Notes: generated by a model from the sequence alone, not told the origin. A DNA stretch of 36,605 nucleotides from Tubiluchus corallicola (GCA_030141605.1 JAQGDQ010000595.1:96126-132730); one strand, 5' to 3'; shown: positions 10,401 to 20,549, numbered from the stretch's first letter. Numbers and translations: made by a program.

Positions 10401-12144
10401 AAAAACCAAAACTTTGTTATAGTAAAAGTTGGTCTTTTTGCTTACAGTTGTTACTACAATCTATTTCAAAACCAATCTATATTACTCGTTGATAATTGAG
10501 CATTGTCTGACAATTATCAGTAATAAGATTAGCGTAGCTAGATGTCAATTATATCAGTGCAATATAGTTCAATTAACTTCAATATTTAATTGTTCATTGT
10601 CTAACTTCTGTAGATCATTCTCAAAGTCTGGACTCTAATCTCCTCATGCAGTCATACAGGTAATTTTTTGTGCTTTAACTATCTGCTTATTTATTTTACC
10701 TCAGATCATCAAAAATCGCTCTGTATATTTCAGTTGCCATTGTTATTATGTTTGTTGTCAGATTTTTATTTCAGTTATTTTCAGTTTGATTTTTTTTTAT
10801 TATGCACTTATTATTACTGTGTATGAATTGTACTAACACGTTATAAGCATATCAATTTAATCTCATTCGTAACAATTAAATTTTTGTTATAAGCAGTACT
10901 AACACTAACACACTGTAACATAGCGCCTATAAGAAATGTCCATCACTAACCAAAGGGCAGCTGACTAGATGACCAATTGGTCTTTCGCTGCCCTTTCTTC
11001 ACATTTTTGTTTCAAAATTAATTGTATCATAACTGTGCGTGTGTTACAAGATAAATAAAAGATTATTATTATTATTCATAGGAAGCACAACATGGTCTAT
11101 AGATAATGAAAAAGATTGGAACTTCAGTTATGTAAAAGTGCTGGCTATTGTAAACTACAGACTGCTACGTTTCTTTTAATTAAGTTTTTTTTACATCAAT
11201 ATTCACTAAAACTTGCAACAAAAGCCAATAGGAATGTTTGATCACACGAACAGTAAACAATTCTACAGGCTTTAACAGCCAATCAACTATGATCACAAAA
11301 ACATACAAATTTTTGTCAAAACTGTAATCACACATTTTCTTGGAAATTATCAACTAAGTGAGGAAGGATTTTAGAATCAAGTGATCAGTCTAGCACGGTT
11401 GCTTTGCATAAATGGCTCTTGACAAGCTATTTTAATCGCGGGCCAGACGTGTGGTTTCAGCTGCTATACTGATTCTGGTGCTTACTTAGTAGATGGAGGG
11501 CATACAATGTGTGTTACCATCTGAACCTGGTTAAGGTTAGTCTGTCGGTATTGTGGTTCATTCTACAGGGTTAATCTTGATAAGCCAAGCTCCAGTCCAG
11601 CTCGAGTACTTAAGCCAGGTTGTTATACTTATAAGTACGCCAAATTCCGGCTTGCAGAATATGAAGGGTACAAAAAATTTTATGAGTGGCACTCAGACAG
11701 CCTTACATAATAACCAAAAAAGATAATTAGGCAGTACAGATTTTACTGTACAAAAACGGGTATTTTTAAATTTTATGATTTTGTACATGCCTGTGTTTGT
11801 AAATCTTTTCAAAAATAAAGTGCAATTTTTGGTTTTTGCAAAATGAAGTCATGAAATTCAAACACATTTTGTCGTTGTGCATAAACGAGTTATACTCGTA
11901 CATTTAACCATTTAAGAACTTAACAAGCAACCGGCTATAATAAAAGCATCAAAATTAGCCTCATGACAACACAAAGCCCACTTCATAAATTAAACTAGAG
12001 TTTCTATTGTAAAGCTCTGCCACAAATAGATCATGTTACTATTGTCAAATCTACCACAACCATTTAATTTGTATTGACACTAATAACGTAGCGAAATAAG
12101 AAAGAAACAAAATGTGAAATTAAACAAAGTACCTGTTCCGACAT
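7342..12144 (-). CDS. SUMO1: SUMO, small ubiquitin-like modifier (SUMO1-like), complete, five exons
   Basis: Exons on the minus strand, in order, are 12144-12133, 10297-10235, 9398-9321, 8580-8509 and 7410-7342. They give 97 codons and TGA, every junction is in phase 0, and every intron is GT-AG. The protein starts MSEQDAKD, has a short flexible N-terminus and then the ubiquitin-like fold: [51 protein letters not shown], and a tail SSTD after the di-glycine. SENP proteases remove such tails in the family so that Gly-Gly can be conjugated to lysines through the SAE1/SAE2 E1 and the UBC9 E2. HFKVKMTT and [11 protein letters not shown] point to SUMO1 rather than SUMO2/3. No clear psi-K-x-E acceptor site is present in the N-terminal tail. 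It lies head-to-head with ACLY and tail-to-tail with VPS50. Confidence 0.95.
7411..8508 (-). other. SUMO intron 4, no other feature seen
   Basis: This 1,098-nt AT-rich intron has no repeat or RNA gene that I can support. Confidence 0.65.
8509..8580 (-). CDS. SUMO1: SUMO exon 4
   Basis: Acceptor TTATCACAG and donor GTAAAA flank 24 codons encoding [20 protein letters not shown] and [13 protein letters not shown] is the hallmark SUMO core strand. Confidence 0.96.
8581..9320 (-). other. SUMO intron 3, carrying a 173-bp tandem duplication
   Basis: This 740-nt intron is half filled by the two-unit repeat listed separately. The remainder is plain AT-rich sequence. Confidence 0.75.
8791..9115. repeat. 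Two-copy 173-bp tandem duplication
   Basis: Units start at 8791 and 8964 with ATGGAATGTCTAG and continue through AAGGTTAGGGCAATGGGCAG. The second unit is about 20 nt shorter, with a deletion near its TTTTTTTT run. The copies are roughly 90 per cent identical by eye. Confidence 0.85.
9321..9398 (-). CDS. SUMO1: SUMO exon 3
   Basis: Minus-strand acceptor ATTACAG and donor GTAAGT flank 26 codons: [20 protein letters not shown] then SYSERV. Most SUMO proteins have Cys in the position of Ser in SYSERV (SYCQRQ in human SUMO1). Confidence 0.95.
9399..10234 (-). other. SUMO intron 2, no clear feature
   Basis: This 836-nt AT-rich intron contains a short (ATT)n at about 9472-9485 and nothing else I can support. 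Confidence 0.6.
10235..10297 (-). CDS. SUMO1: SUMO exon 2
   Basis: Minus-strand acceptor TTTTTAG precedes 10297 and donor GTAAAC follows 10235. The exon encodes [20 protein letters not shown] and Q. It contains the first beta strand of the ubiquitin fold. Confidence 0.94.
10298..12132 (-). other. SUMO intron 1
   Basis: This 1,835-nt intron separates the tiny first coding exon from the rest. It contains the hairpin and (ATT)n tail at 10952-11077. Otherwise it is AT-rich and featureless to the eye. Confidence 0.65.
10952..11077 (+). mobile_element. Hairpin, AATAAA and (ATT)n: possible retroelement 3' end
   Basis: AAAGGGCAGC at 10952-10961 pairs perfectly with GCTGCCCTTT at 10987-10996. The loop contains the perfect 12-bp palindrome GACCAATTGGTC at 10971-10982. 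Then come ATAAATAAAAG and (ATT)n ending near 11077. A stable 3' stem-loop followed by a short tandem tail is seen in some LINE and SINE families. No coding part is attached, so the family is unknown. Confidence 0.4.
12133..12144 (-). CDS. SUMO1: SUMO coding exon 1 (MSEQ)
   Basis: A 12-nt coding piece, ATG TCG GAA CAG, is followed by donor GTACTT. It is far too short for an ORF scan and is recognised because SUMO proteins begin MSDQ/MSEQ and the phase joins exon 2. The upstream leader contains two ATGs (12175-12173 and 12167-12165). Confidence 0.88.
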
Positions 12145-12540
12145 TTTTATTTCCACGCTCTGAACATCCGGGCATTTTTCTTACACAAGCCGCTAATTGG
12201 CGCTAAATATAATAAGTAAATGTGAAATTACCTTTTTGTAAAAATTAAATTAACAACGCTGTGAACTAAATTAGGCAAATATATTATTTTTGTTGCACAG
12301 CTGGCGTTTTATTTTTGCTTTTTATTTTTTAATAAACAAAAATATGAAATGCCTGATCACGTGATTTCACAGCACGTGGGCACATTGACTGGGGTGACGG
12401 TGAGCTGATGTGATGAATTATTTTGTGTCGTGGCCGGCTTCCATGCTTCAGTAAGTTTTTGTTTTCGATCAAGTAAGCAGTCGTGAAGTGAGGACTAGGA
12501 AGTTACCAGTCTGGTACGGTGTACGTAAGTGTCAAAAACT
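12145..12540. promoter_or_regulatory. Probable bidirectional SUMO/ACLY promoter
   Basis: The region lies immediately upstream of the SUMO ATG on the minus strand. It contains TTTAGCGCC (E2F-like, minus strand, about 12200-12208) and CACGTG boxes at 12358-12363 (inside palindromic ATCACGTGAT) and 12373-12378. On the plus side there are two good donor sites, TCA|GTAAGT at about 12449 and TAC|GTAAGT at about 12523, that could end a non-coding ACLY first exon. ACLY coding exon 1 begins after an acceptor, so a spliced leader must exist upstream. Placing it here is inference. Confidence 0.45.
12358..12378. promoter_or_regulatory. Pair of CACGTG E-boxes
   Basis: Two CACGTG hexamers are separated by 9 bp; the first is embedded in GATCACGTGAT, a USF/MITF-type site. 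Mammalian ACLY is induced through SREBP-1 and ChREBP. The classical ChREBP element has 5-bp spacing, which this pair does not show. Confidence 0.4.
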
Positions 12541-14510
12541 CTTACTATGTTTTTTATTTAATATTTTTTGCACTTTCGCTTAAAATTCAATGCTTTTTGC
12601 AATTTTTTTAGCTCAAGATTGTTTATTTCACAAAACACGTTGCATTGCTGATTCTTGCATCATATGTTAGTCATGGTTTGCGAGGTTACACATCAGCTAA
12701 CAATGTAGATTACTGCAACAGAGTTGTAAGAAGTGTAGTCGCCTTAATTTTGAAGCCAGATGTGCTTGTGTCTAAATTGTCTCATCAAAAACAATTATAA
12801 TATCTTTGCAAGGCAAGCGACAGAAATCAATCGTGCCATACAGACGTATGCCAGTTTAGCGGCTCGCTGGACCAAAGTAGCTTTAATTTCCTTTAGCTTT
12901 AGCAATTTCTTTAAAGTAAGGCCAAAAAAGACTGTATACCAATTTGCATCTATACCTTTAAATCAAAAATAATTTAACATAAACTTGTTGTTAATCATTG
13001 TTAAGTGAAAAAAGTGGGCAAAAGTTCATAATTCTTAAAGGAAACCGCTGCTTCGAGGACTGGTGTAAAGTCACTAACGGAAAACACCAAAACTGCACAG
13101 ATTTAGGCAAAATGAACTTTTATTGAAAACAGTAAAGAAGTTTAATAGCAACAGGCTCATCAGCTAAAGAATGGTGATATTACAACTGGCTTACAACAGG
13201 TAAGTCCAGGTTGGGCAGAGGCTAACAGTTAAGTAGTAAAGCCTATGTCACAAGTAGGATGTAACCAAAGTGACAGAGGGAAGTGTTGGCACAATTGAAG
13301 CCATTGTGCTCTTACACTGGAGTTGTTAACTTATAAAGAGAAGACTTACTGTACAAGATGGTGGCAAATCTTTTTTAAATTAGTAACGATTAATGTCATT
13401 GGCTTCTCCAAAGGAAGCTTGTTAAAGCGCAAGAAAACACGTTATTTATAAATTAAGTTTGAAAAACTTGTCTTGAAATTTTGCATCACTTACATGGTGT
13501 CTTATTGCCTACGTGTTAGCAGTAACACCGTATTCATAAAATTTGTTAACTTAAACCCCGCGATGAAAGTTAGGCACAGCCGTTTTAACAGTAAGTGATT
13601 TGAAACAAGTTTAGATAACATTGTATGAAGTTTGAAAAAATGATCGGAGCATTCGTAGCACAGGCTTCGGTAAATAAGCAAATTTTTTTATTACTTTATA
13701 TTGTCAGTAAAATCAACAACGTGTTTTTGGTGAATCAGTGGTGCACAGTGGGAAGGCAATGCATTTCATTTTACCAGGTGGTGCGAACATTTTAAATTAT
13801 TAAGAATTTTCTTTTTTAGCTACTGTAAGTCTTTCAAATAGATAAGTGTAATACTAAATAATATAACTTTGTATGGACAGTTTTCTAACATAGTTAATTC
13901 AACATTTGCTTTTCTTCCCCTCAAGTTTGCTTCACTTATGAATGAGCCAATCATATACGGCATAGCATGAAGAGAAGGTTTTGTGATTTAACACGTGAAA
14001 GCAGGACTAAAGCTTCTTTCACGTTGCATTCACTAGTAGATTAGAAAATATTGATTAAGCTACAACTTACACATTATTTAGTGTGCAAAGTAAATTCGGT
14101 GGGTGATCTGGAGTCGAATGGTCATCAATCAGTGATTGATTTGGTCAGATTCCCAGTGAAAAAATATTAATTAATACTTTTAATGAGAAATGTTCACATA
14201 GTTTATTGTTTTAGAAAAAAACAACTCCACTAATTATCCTAATTAGGATATCCTATTGTGAATTCAGATTTTTGAAGTGTAGCGATGTTTTGTTTAATAA
14301 AGTTGTTTAGCTGTCTTTGTATAAAAATATTTCTAATTCCCGACAGAATATGTATAATTGTATTGGGGGTGCTTTAAGAGTACTAGTAATGGCTCATTAA
14401 CTACATGACATTTTGTAACTGGTCATTTTTCCTGAATTTTCATTGTTTGTTTGTTACTGTTGTATCGTTTTTTTATATTTTTTGTCTTTTGCACGTAAAA
14501 GCTTACATTA
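12541..14510. other. Non-coding stretch upstream of ACLY
   Basis: AT-rich, with no exon recognised. It includes one copy of the dispersed repeat at 13455-13746. Confidence 0.6.
13455..13746 (+). repeat. Dispersed repeat C, copy 1
   Basis: From AAGTTTGAAAAACTTGTCTTGAAATTTT to GAATCAGTGGTGCAC this sequence aligns colinearly with 36231-36526, sharing CTTGAAATTTT, ATTTGAAA, GAGCATTC and TTTTTGGT blocks. The copies are clearly diverged (roughly 70-75 per cent by eye). The family is not identified. Confidence 0.65.
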
Positions 14511-16330
14511 ATGAATTTAGATAAACGTCCTACTCCCCCACAAGGTCTTTATATAAGTGGGATACTTAGTTAAGTATTAATTTTTGCCAGAACCACCGAA
14601 ACAATTATGATCGTCATATTTCATCTACATTGATGAATTTAGATAAACGTCCTACTCCCCCACAAGGTCTTTATATAAGTGGGATACTTAGATAAGTATT
14701 AATTTTTGCCAGAACCACCGAAACAATTATGATCGTCATATTTCATCTACATTGATGAATTTAGATAAACGTCCTACTCCCACACAGGGTCTTCATATAA
14801 GTGGGATACTTAGTTAAGTATTAATTTTTGCCAGAACCACCGAAACAATTATGATCGTCATATTTCATCTACATTGATGAATTTAGATAAACGTCCTACT
14901 CCCACACAGGGTCTTCATATAAGTGGGATACTTAGATAAGTATTAATTTTTGCCAGAACCACCGAAACAATTATGATCGTCATATTTCATCTACATTGAT
15001 GAATTTAGATAAACGTCCTACTCCCACACAGGGTCTTCATATAAGTGTGATACTTAGATAAGTATTAATTTTTGCCAGAACCACCAAAACAATTATGATC
15101 GTCATATTTCATCTACATTGATGAATTTAGATAAACGTCCTACTCCCACACAGGGTCTTCATATAAGTGTGATACTTAGATAAGTATTAATTTTTGCCAG
15201 AACCACCGAAACAATTATGATCGTCATATTTCATCTACATTGATGAATTTAGATAAACGTCCTACTCCCACACAGGGTCTTCATATAAGTGGGATACTTA
15301 GATAAGTATTAATTTTTGCCAGAACCACCGAAACAATTATGATCGTCATATTTCATCTACATTGATGAATTTAGATAAACGTCCTACTCCCACACAGGGT
15401 CTTCATATAAGTGGGATACTTAGATAAGTATTAATTTTTGCCAGAACCACCGAAACAATTATGATCGTCATATTTCATCTACATTGATGAATTTAGATAA
15501 ACGTCCTACTCCCACACAGGGTCTTCATATAAGTGGGATACTTAGTTAAGTATTAATTTTTGCCAGAACCACCGAAACAATTATGATCGTCATATTTCAT
15601 CTACATTGATGAATTTAGATAAACGTCCTACTCCCACACAAGGTCTTCATATAAGTGGGATACTTAGATAAGTATTAATTTTTGCCAGAACCACCGAAAC
15701 AATTATGATCGTCATATTTCATCTACATTGATGAATTTAGATAAACGTCCTACTCCCCCACAAGGTCTTCATATAAGTGGGATACTTAGATAAGTATTAA
15801 TTTTTGCCAGAACCACCGAAACAATTATGATCGTCATATTTCATCTACATTGATGAATTTAGATAAACGTCCTACTCCCACACAGGGTCTTCATATAAGT
15901 GGGATACTTAGATAAGTATTAATTTTTGCCAGAACCACCGAAACAATTATGATCGTCATATTTCATCTACATTGATGAATTTAGATAAACGTCCTACTCC
16001 CACACAGGGTCTTCATATAAGTGGGATACTTAGATAAGTATTAATTTTTGCCAGAACCACCGAAACAATTATGATCGTCATATTTCATCTACATTGATGA
16101 ATTTAGATAAACGTCCTACTCCCCCACAAGGTCTTTATATAAGTGGGATACTTAGTTAAGTATTAATTTTTGCCAGAACCACCGAAACAATTATGATCGT
16201 CATATTTCATCTACATTGATGAATTTAGATAAACGTCCTACTCCCCCACAAGGTCTTTATATAAGTGGGATACTTAGATAAGTATTAATTTTTGCCAGAA
16301 CTAATGAAAAATTTATGATCATCATATTTC
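14511..16330. repeat. 122-bp satellite array, 15 units
   Basis: Unit starts fall at 14511 plus exact multiples of 122 up to 16219, with no length change in 14 steps. The consensus begins ATGAATTTAGATAAACGTCC and includes TTTTTGCCAGAACCACC. Units differ at few sites: CCCCACAAGGTCTTTATAT versus CCACACAGGGTCTTCATAT, GTGGGAT versus GTGTGAT (units 5 and 6), TTAGTTAAG versus TTAGATAAG. Units 1-2 match units 14-15, and the last unit decays after GCCAGAACTA. Three short inverted repeats recur in each unit. No reading frame spans the units. Confidence 0.97.
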
Positions 16331-18182
16331 GTTTTTTCATACAATATGTGTACTGTTGATTTTTATTGAATGAGCAGTATATTCTTATCCTCTTAAATTA
16401 GTATACTCTTAAATGGTAGTACCCTTCTAAACCATGACCAAAATACAGTTAAATTTGATGTTGTTCAAACATATATAAAAAATATTTGTTGTGACAGCGT
16501 GTCTAAGTAAATGTTAAATTGTTGTTAGGATGTTTTGCCAAGCAGTCCCGCTGTCACGAGGTATACCTTTATTGACAAAAATATAGTAGAAATTTGCACA
16601 TGAGTCCGTGTATGACAGTGTGAACAATGCTTTATGTTTATACCTTAATTCTCTAGGAATACAATTACCCAAACAACAGGATTTTTAATAATAATAATAA
16701 TAAAGAGGATATTTAATTATTTTCGATTCTCGCAGAGAAAAAAAAAACTAATGCCGGCGTATAAAGTTCTTTTGTAAACAAACACTTTGAAACACAATAC
16801 TAGTTAACGTGATAATAACGCAATAATAGTCAACTGGATAAATCTAGTTAAAATTTAACATTTTTTTACTCATCTTTACGATGACTGGGCCCAGCATAAC
16901 TGTCCAGGGAGATGGATACCATCAGCAATGCTTCTACCACGTATTCGCCCGAATACCACGTCTCCAACCATGAAACGTACCAAGTTTCCTACGACGTATC
17001 CAATATGGCTGCCAGGACACGTCTGCCAAAAACTATCAGATCCTATGTCTCCAACAAATGACAATTGACTCCTCTAGATGGTATTGCACTGGATAATGTC
17101 ATTAAGCAACCAAACTGGAACTCAGTCTCCATAAGAGGAAGAGTTTAATGACAAGCATTCCGTACATGAAACAACAGAGGTGTTCTATCCTGGATGGCTT
17201 CCACTGGTATTACCATCAAGAAACACAATCGGAGGTTACGTGAATAAACAAGTTTCTTTCCAAAACCTCTCTAACCAATAACCAAATTGCCCATGGAGTG
17301 GCTTTCACTTTCGAGGCATACACACATGTTCAAAACTGGCAACATGCTATCAACAAAAATTTGCTCTTTTTACTTTGAGCTACAAAACCAGATAGACCAC
17401 GAAACTAGGCCAATACCTGGCCAGGTAGGTAAATTTGGTCATGTGACCCAGGCTCTAGTCACTCAAGCATGTAAAGTGCTTCCATCTAATGTTACAAAAA
17501 AAATCAACTGGCAACAAAAATCACAAGTCTAATAAAACGTACTAACAATCATGGCAATCAATGTCATAACAATAATAACGAAACTTTGGATTGTCATCAA
17601 AAATACATTAATAAAAAATGTCAATCAATTATTCGTAGCGCATCACCATGGACGCCTTCGGTCGTCACATTTGTCGATTCGCTTATTAGTGTGGTCAATT
17701 TTATTCCTTTTGCTTATTAGTATGTAGCATAGTACTAATGTATGTATGTCATTGTAAATTAATCTATTTCTATGTATTTCATCTGCAATAGTTACGCCAC
17801 CTGTATAAATTTCTTCTTCCTGATGCCTGTTTATCAGTGGTTACTGTGGCCAAAGGTCCCTATGACAATAACGAAAATATGATTATATCAAAAAAAAAAT
17901 TATTTAATTCGTTGATTGATTTTACACAACATTGCACCAGGGTGTAGACTGATTTGTCATCATTAACCTAACAAAGTTAGTCAAACAGCTAATTAGTCAC
18001 ATTTCCATTGTTGTTTCTCATGTCATCAACTTCTATTCATTAATGCAACACTCACCATTGTGTTGTATACAAATGCTGCATACGAACAAATATTAATAAT
18101 GCCTAGCCTGTCAACATACGGTTGATTTATAGGCTGAATTTCAGTCTTAGAAAATGATCTTGTGAACGTTTTTATTGGCTGG
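16331..18182. other. Non-coding, with a GC-richer block at about 16876-17260
   Basis: Contains (AAT)n at about 16686-16702. The block 16876-17260 is less AT-rich than its surroundings and keeps a short open frame on the minus strand (17064-16876) that I do not recognise. It could be an old retrocopy or element remnant. The rest is AT-rich with nothing I can support. Confidence 0.4.
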
Positions 18183-18839
18183 TGATATGTCATTGAACCA
18201 CAGGTACTTTGACCAAATTGTTATGCACAGGTAGTAAAGTGAAACGAACTCATTTGCAACAAAGTTTTGATGTCATACAAATGTAGAAAACATTTCTGTG
18301 TCCATGGTTTTCATGTAAATGGAACAGGTTAGCCAATGATGTTGTTGATGCTACTATCATTGAGGTAAATAAGCAGTAAACACGCTGCACTAACAGTATT
18401 ATAACTGCTAGCACCTGGATCTGCTGCAATAAGCTTACGAAGTGGTCCAGTTCACTGTCTGCATGTTTAACGCTCTGGTTTAAACAATGGCCTAACAGCG
18501 GGGCTTGCTTAATGTAAGGTTGTGGAAGGACGAGAACCTATTTGAAACTATCTCGTTACGAGGAATAATCTGCAGAGACAGTGAACAGAACTGGGTTAAA
18601 ATACAATAAGCAAATTTAATGTTTTTACCTTGTGTAAAAGAGTTGTAAGTAACTGACAGTGTGGACAAAGAAACATATAAATACAACATTTATCAATCGT
18701 AATGGGAAAAAAATTGTATATTGAAGCTGAACAATTTCCTGTTTACAACTAAGTTCTTATTCATTTCGATCGCACCTTTTGTTTTTGTTGACAGAACTTT
18801 GAAACCTTAACAACAGTACAGTTATTTAATATTGATCTG
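18183..18839 (+). repeat. Large inverted repeat, left arm
   Basis: The reverse complement of this arm matches 21762-22901 once the family A insertion there is removed. Shared blocks include ATTGAACCACAGGTACTTTG, GGTTAGCCAATGATGTTGT, and TCTGCAGAGACAGTGAACAG. Arms are about 650 bp, differing by scattered substitutions and small indels. The arm contains no exon. Confidence 0.93.
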
Positions 18840-19721
18840 TTGTTGGCGACCAAGAAAAGACTTGTGGTCACGGTCACAATCGACTTTCGGAGCTCGTTTT
18901 GATGCTGATCATGATTGGGATAAAATAATTTAATACTTGACGTATGCAATTATAAATTCACAAATTAAACATATTGATATTTTTGTTTACATACAGCTGT
19001 ATTCGCATTTATTCTTACTTTTTACACTACTTTTCATCCCTGGTTTTTACATACTTTGTAGCCTTAGCCGCATACACCCTATAATATTTTTGCGAACATT
19101 GAAATAAGCCTACTTTCCCAGAAGGTTTGGCCTTTCCTTTAAGAAGCAACCCGAACTGTAAAGCATAGAATATTCGCTCGCATAATGCAATAAGCATTTT
19201 GTACTTTATTAATGACTACGCTGCTAATTCATCAGTAAACTGCTAGACAGACATGAAAACATTTGCAGTGTTTTCAGAGAAATCCTTCCTTACATAATAT
19301 GCATGACATGCATTAGAAACCAAAGTTTTAATGTAAAAGTGAACAGAAAGCAACAGGAAGCCTTCACACTAGTTGCGTAGCTCATATGTTTTCGATTTTC
19401 ACTAATTAAATCAATTTACAACCTAAACTACAAGGTTAAAAAAAATTTGAAGACGACCCTTTTACGGTACACTTTGCAGTTTACCCTCCTCCAGACGGCG
19501 AGCTAAACAGAAGGGAGAGAGTCAACCCTTCTATACACAAACAACGAGATTTGATGATAATTACGTAAAGAATAACAAATTATGTAGTGGGAACATTTTT
19601 TAATGCTACAAAAAGACACATACACAACACTGTTAAACAATATGACAGTGGGGCTACCAGTGTCTTACGTACTGCAGTTCAGTAGGCGCGTAGTTCAATT
19701 ATTTACATACTCTCCGTCAAG

Positions 19722-20121
19722 CAAGGCCGTAGTCGGCGGTCCGGCCATGGCCGGACCACTTTTTCTGCCATACGTGCCTAGACATTCTCAGCCCTGCGTA
19801 GAGTAAAAACTTATTTGCGGAGTACGATGACTCAAACTAGACTGAACAATCTCATGACTTTGCATGTACATATGGATAGAACAGACGCTCTCGACCTGAA
19901 GGAAATTGCGAACGAGTTTACTGCTAGAAATGAGCGGCGCAGATGTGTGTTTGGGAAGTTTTAATCAATCATGTCATCATTGAGTATGTGTAGTGCTCTA
20001 TTATATTATAACTCTGTATTATAAATTATAATACACTCTTCTATATGTTGCTGCTGTATTCTTCTTCTACCTGTTCCGTATTTGTGGCCGGACCACTTTT
20101 CAAAAGCCGACTACGGCCCTG
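19722..20121 (+). mobile_element. Internally deleted hAT element
   Basis: The ends are CAAGGCCGTAGTCGGC and GCCGACTACGGCCCTG, an inverted pair matching at 15 of 16 positions. TCAAG flanks both sides (19717-19721, 20122-20126). This is shorter than the usual 8-bp hAT duplication. The body retains the end of a hAT transposase frame (listed separately), which ties the 400-bp element to an autonomous parent. Confidence 0.8.
19821..19964 (+). pseudogene. hAT transposase C-terminal remnant
   Basis: One frame from 19821 to TAA at 19962-19964 reads STMTQTRLNNLMTLHVHMDR and then TDALDLKEIANEFTARNERR, ending RCVFGKF. The pattern RLNNLMTLHVH, an acidic spacer, EIANEF and a basic end is that of the C-terminal dimerisation tail of ZMYM1-like hAT transposases. 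DDE catalytic residues are absent, so this is a non-functional stub retained next to the right end. Confidence 0.78.
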
Positions 20122-20365
20122 TCAAGTAGTCAGTAATCTACATCTGCACGACTGATGCCCGTTTCATCACCACTGATTCAATTTTTAAATTCTTTTTCTA
20201 GAGTATAAATTGCAATTTTGAGTTGGGCGAAATAAATTACATATATTTTGATTAAATGGACCATAATTTTTTACATGAGTTAGATAAAAATTTGAGTTAA
20301 AGCAATTTTGAGTTGCGCAGAATTAAATGTAGTAAATTAAACATCCAAAGATGCAAATATTATGT

Positions 20366-20549
20366 AGCGAAAATTGCATAAGTAAACTTGTGTTTTAAGT
20401 GCAAGCGAGGTAAATTAGAAATTAAAAATGTTACAGTGCGGATTCGAACACGTGTCTTTCGTTCTATGTATGATATTAACTGTAGCGAAAATTATATAAG
20501 TAAACTCGTGTTTTAAGTGCAAGCGAGGTAAATTAGAAATTAAAAATGT
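20366..20549. repeat. Partial direct duplication
   Basis: TAGCGAAAATT followed by GTGTTTTAAGTGCAAGCGAG and GTAAATTAGAAATTAAAAATG occurs at about 20366-20430 and again at 20483-20549. Unrelated sequence containing GGATTCGAACAC separates them. Confidence 0.75.

Noticed and set aside
12358-12378. Canonical ChREBP carbohydrate response element for ACLY
   Set aside because: The two CACGTG boxes are 9 bp apart, not 5, so the classical element is not met; kept only as E-boxes.
14511-16330. CRISPR array
   Set aside because: Repeats are contiguous 122-bp units without unique spacers, in animal DNA; the same applies to the 47-bp array.
20432-20455. tRNA-like B-box (GGATTCGAAC / GTTCGAATCC)
   Set aside because: No T-stem, acceptor stem or A-box could be paired around it; a chance match is more likely.
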